NCBI RefSeq assembly: GCF_029633865.1
Contig: NC_079219.1
Location: forward strand, 55,982,682 to 56,046,681
Direction: 5' to 3'
DNA: 64,000 bases
Source: Lampris incognitus
Lineage: Eukaryota; Chordata; Actinopteri; Lampriformes; Lampridae
Part shown: positions 44,083 to 57,678 of the stretch, piece by piece
How the letters are laid out: the number at the start of each line of letters is the position of its first letter
How positions within the stretch are numbered: the first letter of the stretch is position 1
The notes under the pieces: generated by a model
Databases searched by the model: none
What the model saw: only the letters and a program-made list of their open reading frames with translations
Told to the model about the DNA's origin: nothing
Translations under genes and position numbers: made by a program

Positions 44083-44182
44083 CCAGCATGTGGGGGAGAT
44101 TCATGGAGTGATGTTGAGTTGAGCGTGCAGAAAAATGAAAACATTCAGTCAGTTTCTGCAGGCTGATGCAATCAGTCGGGTA

Positions 44183-44188
44183 TTTATT
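44183..44188 (-). promoter_or_regulatory. polyadenylation signal of class II alpha B
   Basis: AATAAA on the minus strand, homologous to 19762-19767. Confidence 0.6.
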
Positions 44189-44517
44189 TGCTGGTACCGA
44201 CTACCATTTCAGGCAAGAAAAATAATGACAGTAAACAGGAAACAAACCCACAGATTTTGGGCCATTCACAAGCACAGAATAAAACTAAATTTCAGCTCCC
44301 TGTATGAATGAAAAATGTTACAATGCAGGCGAAGAACCTCTTAACTGATCAGTTTATATTGGATTAACTAGGAAAATCTGTAAAAGGCATTATGTGTGTT
44401 CTTCCCTTGTAGGGCCTTCACATTGTTTCACACCATTCAAGCTTGCCACTGTTAGAAAGCACTGTTTCTCATCCAGCTGCAGTCTGAGATGCTAAAAGGG
44501 TCCCCGGCAGGAAGGAG

Positions 44518-45799
44518 TTACTGTTCATTGCACGCCTTGACGATGAGAACTGTCCCAACTGCGACACCCAGCACCCCCAGAGCAGCGCCAGCTCCACAGA
44601 ATATATCAGGTCCAAAGATGGGAAGCCTGGGCTTCAGCTCTGTGGAGGATAAGGAGAAGAAAACGTCTGAGTCATCACTGACCGAAACTACACAAACGAC
44701 AACAAAGGTGAAACTGGGACTCGTAACAGCTTCAGGAAAGTAGGCTGATCACCCCAGGTTGCCGTTATAGGTTGCTCCAGGGCTGTGTGCTCCACGGTGC
44801 AGCTGTAGACATCTCCCTTACTCGGGGTAAAAGTCAGGGTGGAGAACTGGTGGAAAGTCCCATCATCATTGAGATAGTAGCGACTCAGAGATGCCCCTTC
44901 TGCCACCGGGTAGCCATTCTTGACCCAGTGAACTTGGATGGAAGGGGGGTAGAAACTATTCACAAAGCAGATGAGGCTGTTCTCTCTCCCGAGCTCTATT
45001 TCATCCAGCGAGTAGATGGTGCTCTCGGGGGCATCTTGATGGTTGTGGTGTCCGTGTTCGTGGGCCGGGGTAGGATGTGAAGCGATGGTGCCGAGAGACA
45101 GACATTGAAAGTTAGGAGACCTTTCGGTTGTCATTGAGGAAAACCCATAAGTGGGATAACTGCAAAGACTTTCTCTTACCTTTTTGCCAAGATGGATTTT
45201 TTTCTTCTGCTATCAGATATATGAGTAGTTCTTCACAATACGTCTTATATTTCAAAGCAATGTGAAATTGTGTTGTTGGATCAAAAGTAATTGAAGATTG
45301 GTCAAATAGTGGGGCCAGGGTGCCAACAAGCTTTCTTGTCTGGAAATCCACATAGAAAATCTGCTCATCGTCAAGCGTCGCATGTATTTCACTTCCATTC
45401 GAATAACAGCTGATGAGATACTGAAGTTCATGGAAAGCTAAAAAAACAAACAAACCCAAAAACAACAGAAATAGAGGAAAATTACGAACTAATTCTTTTT
45501 AGAATTATTTATTAAAGCCCCAATTATCACCAAAAGGGTCTCACAACAAGACAAACTTCTGTTCATTTCAGCTTTATTACAAATTTACTAGATTTGATTT
45601 ACGGGGTGGGGTGGGGTGGGGTGGTTCGATAGTTGAGTTACTATTAATCTAACCTCAAGAAACTCAGGACAGAATATGTTGCTGGAGTTATGTATGTTTA
45701 AGCCAAAACAGGCAAGCGTTACTTTAAAGGCCTATTCTTACTTTGTGCAGGGACACAGAAGAAGCTGAGAATCAGGGCGGCGATGGAAAAGCACTTCAT
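44518..45799 (-). CDS. MHC class II alpha chain, block B copy
   Basis: Exons are 45742-45799, 45180-45437, 44753-45034 and 44518-44639, the same structure and 239-aa length as the block A copy. It differs from A at about 12 of 85 alpha1 residues but only 3 of 94 in alpha2 and 5 of 40 in the last exon. Examples are DFQTRKLVGTLAPLF against DFRAMKVVVTLPPLF in A. Cysteines, the NGS site, the Ig fold motifs and the membrane segment (GAGAALGVLGVAVGTVLIV, tail KACNEQ) are kept. It is likely functional, with a distinct peptide-groove alpha1 domain. Confidence 0.93.
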
Positions 45800-46686
45800 G
45801 ACCTCTCAGGGCTGGAAGATGGTTGCTCGTGAAGACGACGAGGAGAAGTTCCCGTGTGAGCAGTCAGGAAACAAACCGGTGACCATGTCACGCACTTGTA
45901 CCTAAAACATCAGAGACAATGATGAATATGGAATGAGGTACCAAAACCCTCACATGGCCACCGCCCGCAAACGTCACATATTTGATATCATTGACTCTGT
46001 CAGGCTGGGCTCTTGTGTATATGGTATGACTGGTTTGGCTGGAGATAATTCTCTGCACTGCAATCTGCTTCCACATGTACTACATGCACATAGAGGACAT
46101 TATTGTCACTGGCGAGAAACATAATCTCAGGAAATAGGTGAACAACACAAATCAAGTTATACAGTGCGGTGGTGTTCATTGCAGAATTGACATTTGAGCC
46201 TGCCGGAGGTGTTTGTTGGGGCTTTTTTTTTGTGAGAAACGTCCTTGGTTGTATCACAAGGAGAGTTATCAGATCATGTATGCTGGTGAAAGTAATGTCA
46301 ATACCATCAAGGAGTTTATTTCTCAAGCACGAGGCTGAGACATCCACCCGCATACTCAAATCAAACGCCGCATGATGGTAAACACAGCTGATTTATGGGT
46401 GGGGGAAATCCCCCGATCATATCTCAGATTCAAGATTCTGTATTTCTTACGTCTTATTATACAAGTACAGGAGAGTACAATTCTCGTGTTTCGGCTCCTC
46501 AACACTGCAGCAACAATCGTAATAAAATACCAACAAAACAGAACAAAAAAAAAAGCAGTAATAATAATAAATAGTGTGCGGTGTATGTAAGGTGCTGTGA
46601 GTGTGTGTGTGTGTGTGTAACCCAGGTCAAGATAACCCAGGTTAAAATAACCTACATATAATTACAGTTGAATCATGATAAATAAA
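45800..46686. other. upstream region of class II alpha B
   Basis: Copy of 21372-22261 with near identity. A (GT)n run near 46600 is slightly shorter. No gene. Confidence 0.5.
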
Positions 46687-46939
46687 TGTAACCGAGGGTT
46701 TGTAGATGTCGCCTATACGGTATGAAACTATAAAATAACAAATACGGAGGCTCCACTTTCACACGAGGACCACTTTACTGGGATTCTTCCCCAACAGAAC
46801 TCCACAGCAACAACACGGCGTACAACACTCCCGCTCTCTCTTCAGCCTTCAAAATAAGAGCTCAAGGCATATACTGTGGCAACAGCTTATAACAGGAACT
46901 TAAAATCACTAACAGGCAAGTCCAGAAAAATAGGTTACA
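46687..46939 (-). repeat. 3' LTR of Gypsy-C, block B
   Basis: 253 bp, partner of 52642-52837. Confidence 0.9.
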
Positions 46940-47383
46940 TAACTCCCCTCCCACAAAAAGAAACGTCCTCGTTTCAAAACAGTAACACTATAAGTGCAAA
47001 AACACAGGCTTATCAACCTGTCCTCCTAAATATACATATATATATAGCAGAAAACACACCCTGACACCAAAAAAGTGCATATCAATCTACGAACCCCAGA
47101 AGTAACCCAACACCATAAAACAAAATCTTAACAATAACATTATGCATGTTATCCCTCACCTCACTGCACAGTCTCAATAAAGTATGCCACACTATTCCCC
47201 ATGTACACCAGACAGTTCTGATACACCATAGCATCCAGACATACTATATACATATGAGAAAAAAATGTACCATCACAGTAAAAAAACATGTCAAGTGACC
47301 TCGACAACATTCAACAGAAATTCCAACAGTCATATTTACTTGTCTGTGCTGTTTTTGTTTTTTTTTGTTTTTTTCACAAACGG

Positions 47384-50300
47384 CTAACCAAACGTGACAA
47401 AGTCCTTGAAACGAAGTGGTTTTCTCACAGTCCTCCCAGAACGAGAAACGGTCTGTCGTGGCTCACTGGTGCCTGTAATCTGAACAGTCCCTGTGTCACC
47501 AGAGGCCAGCGGCTCCTCAGCCACAAAGTCCCTCTCTGGCGACCCCTCATCCAGCAGCGAGGGAGCATGAAGAGGAGAAGCCGGCAGGCTATCTGAAAAA
47601 CCAGCAGCCACCGGTAGTGTGTATGGTTTCAGTCTATCATAATGGACGACCTGCCCCTGTCCATCAAAGTCCAAAGGGCTGCCAATATGATAGGTGAGTC
47701 CAGGTTCCCCCTCAGAGCCCAACACAGACAGGACCCTGTAGGGCCCCTTCCAGTGGGGAGCAAGTTTCATACGGTCCTCTGTCGGATTATGCAGCCATAC
47801 CAGATCCCCTTCTGCATACGGCTGGTGACGGACCGTTCCATCATAGTACAACTTCTGCTTCTCGTGAGCGTCAGCGCCACCCTACCTGGCACCAGCAAAA
47901 GCAGTCTCTAGCCTCTCTGCCAGAGAGGCCACAATGTCAGCATGAGAAAGAGGTAAGTCCGAACGCACCAACTGAGATGGCACCAACACATCCACTGGAA
48001 CACGAGCCTCCCGTCCGTGAGTTAGATAATACGGAGTGTAGTTGGTGCAGGCATGAACAGATGTGTTTTAGGCGAAAGTCACCTGTTTCAGATAATCGTC
48101 CCCCTCACCACCACAGGCGAGCAATGATTTGGCCAGCTGGTCAATGAGGGTGCGATCAAAGCGTTCAACCATTCCGTCTGACTTGGTATTATAAGGTGTA
48201 GTGCGTGTTTTCTTAATTCCCAGGAGCTGACACAGTCTTTGAATAATCTCAGCTTCAAATTGCCGGCCCTGATCACTGTGGACCACTTCAGGAACGCCAT
48301 GCACCAGCACATAGTATTCAAACAAACACTGTGCTACTGACTGGGCTGTTTGGTTAGGGAGAGCATACAGATTCACATACTTGGTAAAGTAGTCTTCCAC
48401 TACTAACACATATCTGTTTCCCTTAGAAGTCACTGGCAGTTCAAGGATGTCAGTTGCCACTCTCTGGAATGGCCGAGTTGCTCGGACGCTCCCCATCGGT
48501 GCACGATGCTTAGGCACAGGGGCTTTGCGGGTTTGACATGGGATGCACTGCTCACACCACCGTTGAATATCTTTGAACATGAAAGGCCAGTAGCAAGTTT
48601 TCCTTGCATGTTCCCACACTCGTTCCACTGAGAAATGTGCCGATAAAAAGCCCCCATGCTCAGCACATCAGGGATAACCGAGGAAGGCATGACAACCTGA
48701 CACAGAGCATCTCCGGTGAGGGGAGAGTTCACCGGCCTGCAGAGTAGTCCATTAACAACAGAGAGGCGGGGATATTCAGTCCATAATTTTCTAAGCCACC
48801 AGGAGCTACCTCTCATCCGGCCCTTAGGTGGCTGAGAACCACTCCTCTCCATCCAGTTCAATACCTGCCTAATATCTGGGTCAGCCCGTTGTAGCTCCCT
48901 CATTTCCGTTCCATCATGTGAAAGTGCATGCATGAAAGACAAATCCTGCACCTCACTGCTCCTCTCCACACGCTGTTCCCCTGCCTTGAAGTCAGAGGTC
49001 TGGGGGTTCCCCGTGGGTGCTCCAAGAAGCTGAGTGTCTGTTTGGGGAACACTTAGCCCTTCCTCCGAGCCTATGACATTCACTTGTTTTGGCTGCCGCG
49101 TGGTGACATTTACCACCCTGGGCTCGAGGTCCTGAGGACGCCGTGAGAGTGCATCAGCATTAGTATGCCGTTGCCCGTCCTTGTGCTGTATAATCCAGTT
49201 ATAAGGGTCTAGTTCCAATACCCATCTCGCTCTGCGTCCCGTGGGATCCTTGTCAATAGACATGCCGCGCAGGCCCAGCAGAGGCTTGTGATCAGTTACG
49301 ATGGTAAAGGCAGCTGATCCAATGTAATGTCCGAATTGGCGTATAGCCCACACTACAGCCCACAGTTCTCTGTTAAATGTAGACCAACGCCGTTCCGGGG
49401 AAGTGAGCGATTGGCTAGCGTATGCCACCACTCGCTCCAGTCCGTCCCTGTCCTGAGCCAATACAGCCCCAACTGCTTCCATGGAGGCATCCGTGTACAC
49501 TTTAAAGGGGATGTTAACGTCAGGCATGGTGACAACCGGAGCAGATGAAAGCACCCCTTTCAGGTACTCAAAGGCTGTGTTACAGTCAGTTGTCCATCTG
49601 AAAGGTGTGTCTTTGCAGGTGAGGCGGTGCAGAGGAGCTGCACGCTGGGCAAAGTCCTTAACAAAGCGTCTGTAGTAAGAGCAAAGGCCCACAAATGCTC
49701 TCACTTCGGTTGGATTCTGTGGTGTGGGCCAGGTTCCGACTTTATCTGTTTTGAGGGTCGGGCTGTAAGCCGTGGCGAGAAACAACATGTCCCAGGAACA
49801 CTACATGATCTCGAGCCAGGTGACACTTCTTAGAATTCAGCCTGAGGCCGGCTGCCTGAATCCTGGAGAAAACTTCACGCAGACTGGAGAGATGGTCCTC
49901 AAAGGTGGGGCTGTATATTAGAATGTCATCGAGGTACACCATACACACCTGCCATGGGAGTCCTCTGAGCACCAGCTCCATCATGCGCTGGAATGTTGCA
50001 GGTGAGTTAGTATGGCCCATTAGCATCGACCGCCACTGATAGAGGCCCCGGCCCATTGTGAAGGCAGTTTCTCCCTGTCTCCCTCAGCGACCTCGACCTG
50101 CCAGTATCCATTAGAGAAGTCCAACGTGCTGAACCACAGGGAGCCCGCCAGTGCATCCAGGGTCTCGTCCACCCTGGGGAGAGGATGAGAGTCTTTCACG
50201 GTTATACTGTTCAGGCGACGATAATCAATGCAGAACCTCCACTCACCATTCTTCTTCTTTACGAGGACAACAGGCGAGGCCCAGGGTCTGTTTCCTCTCT

Positions 50301-52444
50301 CTTTTCTGGTGAAGTCCGGTCGGCGCGCCGCTGTAGAGGAGGATGATCACCGGTCTTGATGTGATGTTGGATAACTGCATTTCCCAGTCCCTCCTTTTGA
50401 TGTGCTGAATATCTCCTGATGCTCTGCCAGCAGTGCAGCCAGTTGTGCTTTCTGTTGCTGACTAGCGGGAGACTCCTGCAGTGACACAAAAGGCACATCA
50501 CTGGATGAAATGGCAGAGACAGTCTCCGTCAGAACCTGTGGGAGTGACACGATTTCAGGCTCATCCACAGAGATAAACTCCCCCAGGTGCATGCCTTCCC
50601 TCAGTATAATGTCCTGATTTGTAGGGTTCAACACACGGGCTGTGGTAACCCCGTCTTTCACAGATGTCACTGTGTGAGCTATGACACACTCACTTTTGCC
50701 TTTGAGGTTGGGTGATAAGTAGCCCACAAAGTCAGGGAGCTGGTCAACGGGCCCAGGTGGGGACACACTCACAGGCATCAGCGTCTCGCTGAGGGGGGGC
50801 AGTGTCATGACAGTGGCGATGGAAACATTACAACACTCAGGAATCAGGTCTTTGCCACTCAGAAGTGGAAGTACAGTGTCCCATAGGTGCAGTTTGCCAC
50901 GGGCATAATCCAGGAGGGCGTGATTTGTGACAAGAAAGTCCAGGCCCAGCAGCGCTGTTTGTGTGGACTCCCTAATGACGTGGAAAACATGCTGCCGGGA
51001 GGTCTTCCCCAGATGCAGTGTGACTGTTATGGTACCCAGTGTGTCAAGCATCTGTCCATTCACTGCCCGCGCAGCAATAAAGTCCGCTGTAGGGGTCGAT
51101 TGTGCAGGGCTGGAACAGACATGCGGAAATTGTCACTGATAAACGACTCGTTTGCCCCTGAATCGACCAATATGTTAATTTCAGTCCCTTCGATGCTTCC
51201 CCTCACGTATGAGGTTCGCTGCTCTGTCTTGTCTGGTGTCATGACATTACTCGTGGAGGGGATAAACATTCCTCCCTCCAGAGGGCCCATAGGCTCTGTA
51301 GCTGGTGTTTGGGCCGCAACATCAGCTACATCTCTTTTCCCGACTGGTTTGCTGAGTCTTCCCTCTTGGAGGAGAGAAAATGCACGCCTCGCCGTGTCTG
51401 TATTTCCTTATTAGAGGGGCTCCTAGCAGGTCTGGGACCCCGCCAACTTGGGGAGTTGGCTCGGTTGTTGCAGGGGGTGCAGTAGTCCTGTTTCTCCCTG
51501 GGGCCTCCTTCTGCTCGCCGCTCGCGCCAGCCACGGTCAGGTGAACGCCCTCTCTGTTCACCCCACGGGCGAGACTGACAGGCCTGCTCCCCACAAGTAC
51601 ACTGACACTGACCTCCACATACTGGGTGAGGGGCTTTCCGTTCATCTCTCCAGCGGCTGGATCGCAGTCGGTTGTTTTCCTCTGCCATTTCTTTCATTTC
51701 CATCCTCATTTCCCTCATATCCGCAGTAAGTCTATCCATAACTCTGTACAAACCACCCCCATCAGATATGGAGTGCGCCATAGTCGCTGCACTGCTTTCA
51801 GTGGGAGGCTGGCGTAAGTGGGTGTTGACATAGTCCATCTTTAGGGCCTCTCGGGCCATCTCACACCGGCCGGCGATGGTCAGGGCCTCATCCAAATCAG
51901 TAGCTCTCAGCTCGTGACATTTAGCTCTCAGCCCTGGGTCAAGTCCAGCCAGAAATCTGCGAAATTTCTTCTCTTTCTGAGCTATATCACCATAGCCTGG
52001 GAATGCCTCTTGAACTAGCTTGCTTATTTCTGCTGCTTATACTTCCAGACTCTCTCTGGGAGCACGGAGGCGGGCAGAGAGGTTTGCTCTGAAACAGTCA
52101 AGAAAATGTCTTTGTCCGAAAGCCTCCTGCAATTTCTCCTTTACCTTAGCGTAATCCGCCTGAATGGCAGCTGGCAAGCTATCCCATAGCAGAAAAGCAG
52201 CCTTTGTCAGGCGCGCTGGTAAAATCCTCACCAGTTCATAGTCAAAGTCATCGCCAGTGCCTCCAACCAGCGCCTTCACCGCCACTTCGTATTGTCTGGC
52301 CCAGCAGGGGAAACTTTGTTTTTCCTCCCCGGAAAATGGCGGCGGGAGTTCAATCCCGACGTTGCTGGCGAACGGCTTTTCTCCACGTCGCTCTCTGTAG
52401 TTATAGTCCAGCGGATCCTCGTATTTCCACATGTTTCTCCTCAA
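47384..52444 (-). pseudogene. gag-pol region of Gypsy-C, block B
   Basis: Same parts and order as 22966-28483: gag near 52440, protease near 51180, reverse transcriptase with YLDD near 49930, RNase H near 49400, integrase near 48200-48650 and a C-terminal domain ending near 47384. It is broken. Confidence 0.85.
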
Positions 52445-52641
52445 TTATCTCAGAAGACAGCAGCAAGATGAGTGAAGTCTTCGTGCACACACCGCGCCGG
52501 GTTTCCGACACGACCGAAGCTCCGCCGTTGCTAGCTGAGGCTAACTGAGACGCTAACTGACTCTCCGAACCTTTCTTTTCGGTAATTTAAACGTCTTTCT
52601 TTTGCGGGACGTTGGCACAAGCATCCCACCGCTGCCACCAA

Positions 52642-52837
52642 TGTAACCGAGGGTTTGTAGATGTCGCCTATATTGTGTGAAACTAAAATAACAAATACCG
52701 AGGCTCCACTTTCACACGAGGACCACTTTATTTGGATTCTTCCCCCAACAGAACTCCACAGCAACAACACTGCGTACAGCACTTCCGCTCTCTCTTCAGC
52801 CTTCAAAATAAGAGCTCAAGGCATATACTGTGGCAAC
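52642..52837 (-). repeat. 5' LTR of Gypsy-C, block B, part next to the primer site
   Basis: Continues at 55594-55649 beyond the hAT-like insertion. Confidence 0.88.
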
Positions 52838-53439
52838 CATAGACATATAAAGAGTAGACGCCGCATTGGCTGTTGGGGCGCAAAAAATACGGCCGCCATC
52901 TTGGACCGGTCATCCTACGAGTTGCCTAGCAGCAGAATACATGACTGAGAAAGATGCCAGAACACTGTTCAGCATATTCCTGCTCCAATCGACGGACCGT
53001 CGAAAACAGGGCTCGGGGGATTACTTTTCACAAGTAAGATTGAACATCACTATTGGTTGTATTTTGTGAATATAATATTACTGTACTGTATTTATGTCCA
53101 ACTGCGAAATCGTAGCCAGCTAGCTAGGCTATGCTCAGTGCAGGAGCATGCCCGGCTATGAACTGAGACGTTATTAGTCATATTCCATAACACTGACTTT
53201 ACAACTGACAAAAGAATGCTATTGTACAAATAAAACAATATTAACGTTACTGGTATTATATTGACCAGCGAGTTTTACACAGGTGGCACAGACTGTATTA
53301 TTCACATGTAATCCAGCCTAACAACAGTAAGATAGGGGAGAACCGGACCCAAAGTAACAGGCCGCGAAATTAGCACAGAGCTTTTTTCCAAGGAAACAAA
53401 ACAGGACGTGACGCAATGAAGTCGGCGTGTGTGTTTATA

Positions 53440-54764
53440 TGTCTCAAGTTCTGTGGAGACAGCTTGTCTCACGGAGAGGGGAAGTCTCCTCAGCTTCTGT
53501 TGGACGGGCTGTACTGCTTCATTGCCCTCCTTCACTCTAACACGGTGGACAAAACCCTTGGCTAAGCCCAGTTTCACTGGTCCAGTTTTAACCTCTGTCA
53601 CTGGAGCCGCAGTTGAGAGCACAGTATTATTTACTATAGAAAGTCTCAGTGCCCTGAATAAGTCCATCCCCAAGACAGCGGTACCTGTCTTTTTCACAAT
53701 GTATAGTGTAGCCGGAACTGTAGTATCTTCGTGCTGCACTGTAGCTGATAGACAGCCTATTACTGGGATGTCTGACTTTGTATATGACACTAACTTAACC
53801 TCTGGTTCTGTCAGGGGCACATCGCTGAAATGCTCTCTGTAGACGGGTTCAGGAATGATGCGCCCGTATCCACCACTAGCTCTACTGGGCAAGAAGTTGA
53901 CTTGGCATTAATAGTCACTTCACATGATATTTTCTGAGCTGGTTGGGTTGCATTAATTCCCAGCACTTGCGCAACAACTTCACCTACTTTTTTGGTAGAC
54001 TTTTCACCTGACCTTTCAGAAGATTTACAAACTTTGGCAAAATGACCTACTGTATTGCATTTCCGACAAGTCACTTTCAGGACAGGGCAGTCTGGAGCAT
54101 TTGCAAGATGAGTAGACGACCCACACCTAAAACAGCATCTGTCATGTCTTGGAGTGGCGTTTGCAGGCTCTGCAGAGCGGTTGTATTTCCCTTTATTTTT
54201 GAATGGACGTTTAGGCTTCGCCGTTACAGCTTGCACGGGAACCTGGGACTCTGAACCTAGCGTGCGCGCATACCCGATGGCAGCTTCCGCCTGGCATGCA
54301 ATCTGGAGTGTTTTTTCAAGTGTCAAATTTGCATCTGCTTGTCCTAGCAGTCTCTCGCGTATCTTTGCACAATGGATATACTCGATGATCTGGTCACGTA
54401 TCATTTCGTCTCTACTGTTGTCAAACCCACATGTTGTGGCAAGCTCGCGCAGCGCGGCAACGTACTCTATAATGGACTCCTGCGGTCTCTGTATTCTCAG
54501 TCTGAACTTATGACGTTCCACCACAACATTTATGGCTGGGTTGAAGTGTGCACGCAGTGCCATCATTGCTTCTTTGTAAGTCCTACCTGCATTTGCAAGT
54601 GTATAAAACACACGCTGGCCCTCTGTACCCAGACAATGTAAAAGAAGTGCACGTAACCTCGTGTCTGGCCAGTCATCACCATCCGCATCAATGGCTAGCA
54701 GATAGCTCTCAAACATCCTAGCCCACATGTCGAACGGAATTGTAGGTTGTCCGGCACACGGCAA
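53440..54764 (-). mobile_element. Gypsy-D (Mag-like) remnant, block B
   Basis: Holds a Gag (MWARMFESYLLAI) with two zinc knuckles (CFRCGSSTHLANAPDC, CRKCNTVGHFAKVC) and a protease start (VVDTGASF). The double knuckle resembles the Mag-like element at 9118-13633. Integrase, present in block A, is not seen here. It is heavily reduced. Confidence 0.75.
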
Positions 54765-54811
54765 AAATAAAGCAGGTAAGGTTTAAGGTAAGGTTTAAAT
54801 CGACAGGCTAG

Positions 54812-55019
54812 CACAGTTCATATGCTAGCCTGGCTACCACAGTTCATATGCTAGCCTGGCTACCACAGTTCGTATGCTAGCCAGGCTAGCACAGTTCGTA
54901 TGCTAGCCTGGCTACCACAGTTCGTATGCTAGCCTGGCTAGCACAGTTCGTATGCTAGCCAGGCTACCACGGTTCGTATGCTAGCCTGGCTAGCACAGTT
55001 CATATGCTAGCCAGGCTAA
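54812..55019. repeat. 26-bp minisatellite, eight copies
   Basis: Same unit as 31397-31578, with one extra copy. Confidence 0.95.
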
Positions 55020-55649
55020 ATGGAGAGGTGACCTGAGAGGGTCGAACGTACCAGCGAGGGGAGGGACGAAAGTAACGTAAATGATTTCCCTAGCAAGCTG
55101 CAAGTTAATGTATTTTATTGTATTATACTTACAGAATAGTACAGTTAAGGTCATTCTTTTCAGCCTACATAGCCAATTGTTTTTAATTATTTGAGGACTT
55201 ACCTTGCTTACGCCTTCACACAAACTGCAATTCTCCAAATGACGACAAAGACCAATTAGTTCCACCACGTGATGGCGGTGTGCGCGTGAAGGTTAGCGCA
55301 AAAGCAATTGGTGAATTAAAAGAAATGAACAAAAGCGCGAATGGCTGATTCAAATATAATAACCAACCTCTATCAATGACGTTTTTGTGAAAATGTTGAA
55401 AAAATACGAGGCTTTTTTAAAAATTACGTTACACAACTTTGATAAATTGACGCTAAGAATATTTATTAGTCTATGAAACTCAAAATATTGCCTTGATGAA
55501 TTGGCACAGATGTTAAATTGGGTCTGCAAGATTGCGCCAATAGGCAGCAGCGGTCGATGCGGCGTCTACTCTTTATATGTCTATGGTGGCAACAGCTTAT
55601 AACAGGAACTTAAAATCACTAACAGGCAAGTCCAGAAAAATAGGTTACA

Positions 55650-57330
55650 TGAATAATCATAATTATTCATTTTGCAAATAAATAGTAAACAGTAGATGAG
55701 TAATTCGTGGTATCAATAAATTTATATTCATATTGTTGGTTCAGATTGCTATTTCTCAAAACGCGGCGCGTGCAGTGCTGATTAGCAAATCAGCTGCCTT
55801 GCTCGAGAGGGAGAAAGTCCCAGAACTAGCTAGGTTTCAGAACGCCAGGCAAACGCTCGAGAGAAGCCACTAGAACGGGAGCTGAAGATAAAAGATTCTA
55901 CTTTGAAACAGAAGTGAGCTACAATTGTTTCTTTCTTTATCCAAATTGATTATTTTGTTTGGTTTAATCATCCTCCGGACCCTGGGTTTTGTATTGTGTC
56001 CGAGTATCATCCAGGACTTGGTGAGTCAATTGCTAACTAGCCAAACTCTTCCGTTTTCAACGTCTGTGTGCATAGGCTAGTTAAAGCTATAAGTAGCTCA
56101 GTTTGTGTAAAGATTATTGAGGAGCTACGTTTTTCTTTTGTAAACCGAATTCAGAATGTGTTTTTATTTTGTGCAAACCGAATTGATAAGCTAGCTATTT
56201 CCAGTTAGGCTGCAGCAGCATGGTGTATTCGCACAGAAAATTGACCTGCGTCACAGCTAGCTACATGCAGCCAGGCTGTAGTAGCATCGTGCACTAGCAT
56301 AGGAGATTAAACTGCGTCACGTTTTAGCGGTTGGTAGATTGACTATGTCAATCGGTACTTCTGTTGTTTTCTTTTGATTATTTTATTGAGATATGTAAAC
56401 TAATGTCTTTGCATGTGTGATGTGCCTGTTATAATGGAGGCCAGGTTTTGTTTTTGGATTGGGAAGATCGCGCGCGCTTGGTGTTTCTTACCCCAAGCTG
56501 GAACCAAGATGGCGAGCCACCCATAGGAGCCCTGCTGGATCCACGTGGTCTGTCTGCGGCTTCAGACAGCTCATTCTCAGGGCAGCAGCCTACAGATTCG
56601 AGCACCTGGATTGTGGTAGGACTGAAATTTCCAGTTTGTTACTGCAAAACGCTGTTGAACTCAGTGGAGCAACAACGGACTTTCCAAAAAGGACGGATTA
56701 TAGCCTACATTGATTATTGATTATGATTGTTGATTGTTAATTGCTGTATCGGCTGAGTTTATTACTCATTCATACTGTTCATGGGGTAATGCAATTGTGT
56801 GTTACTTTTGGCATTCTGATTTACTGGTTAAGTAACTTAGGTTAATGGAAATTAGAACTGAAACTTAAAGGGCTAATAGAACAAAATAGATCATAAAACA
56901 AATTAACATAATTTGTCAGCTCAAACAAGAAATAACTTGAAATAAAATTAAAGGGATCCTAAATTAGAACTAAAATATCTATCTAAAATATCAGAAACTC
57001 AAAATAGTGGTTTAATAAGGGTTAAATCATAAAACAAGAGGTTTCATGGGATTTATCCATTCTCATTGTGTTACTGTGCAATTGTGTATGTTTCTCTGTC
57101 TATGTTTACAATTCTTTATATAAAAACAAGCCGGCAGTTCAAACTTTATTCCCTGGTCTTTGGTCTGCGATCATTTGATGCTAGTTATAAACTGCTCCTA
57201 CGAACCTAGAACTGGTCCTAGTCAACTGTCAACATCTACAGTGCTATATGTGTGTAGGCCCAGCCTTAATAAATGTGCATATGTGTATGTAGTTGTTTGC
57301 ATATTTGTGTGTGTTTGTGTATGCCAAGCT

Positions 57331-57404
<74 letters not shown>

Positions 57405-57547
57405 AAACTGACGATCCGCTGAAGACCATAGGTCAGTATCAGCCAGTCCAGCACCAGGTTCAGTGTCTTTCAGACAGAAATCAACCAAATACCATTTGAA
57501 CCCATATTTAATGGCTGCTGACAGGCGCTCACAGACCGAAAAACACT
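55650..57547. other. gene-free stretch with promoter-like motifs, block B
   Basis: Duplicate of 32209-34058 with few differences apart from the GT array. Confidence 0.4.
57333..57399. repeat. (GT)33 microsatellite
   Basis: 67 bp in block B against 24 bp at the homologous site in block A. Confidence 0.95.
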
Positions 57548-57553
57548 TTTATT
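57548..57553 (-). promoter_or_regulatory. polyadenylation signal of class II beta B
   Basis: AATAAA on the minus strand, homologous to 34059-34064. Confidence 0.55.
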
Positions 57554-57678
57554 TCATCATTATTTGCATTATACAACTAAACCATATTTAACATGTTTAA
57601 GTAGATTTTCATCTCTTGACGTTTGAAGGGGGCGGCGCCCCCAGCGCCCTCTACTGGCCAGCCACCACTGGAAGGACC

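Larger units (their letters stand above)
52838..55585. mobile_element. hAT-like non-autonomous DNA element, block B copy
   Basis: Same inverted termini (CATAGACATATAAAG) and the same GTGGCAAC duplication (52830-52837, 55586-55593) as in block A, so it was inserted before the duplication. It is about 520 bp shorter because its Gypsy-D content differs. Confidence 0.82.
46687..55649 (-). mobile_element. Gypsy-C LTR retrotransposon, block B copy
   Basis: Duplicate of 22262-32208 with the same LTRs (46687-46939; 52642-52837 plus 55594-55649) and the same hAT-like insertion. It lacks the SINE present in block A. It is broken, with several breaks. Confidence 0.88.

Noticed and set aside
57222-57488. 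Thr-His and Val-Cys repeat frames across the GT array
   Set aside because: Simple-repeat artefacts.
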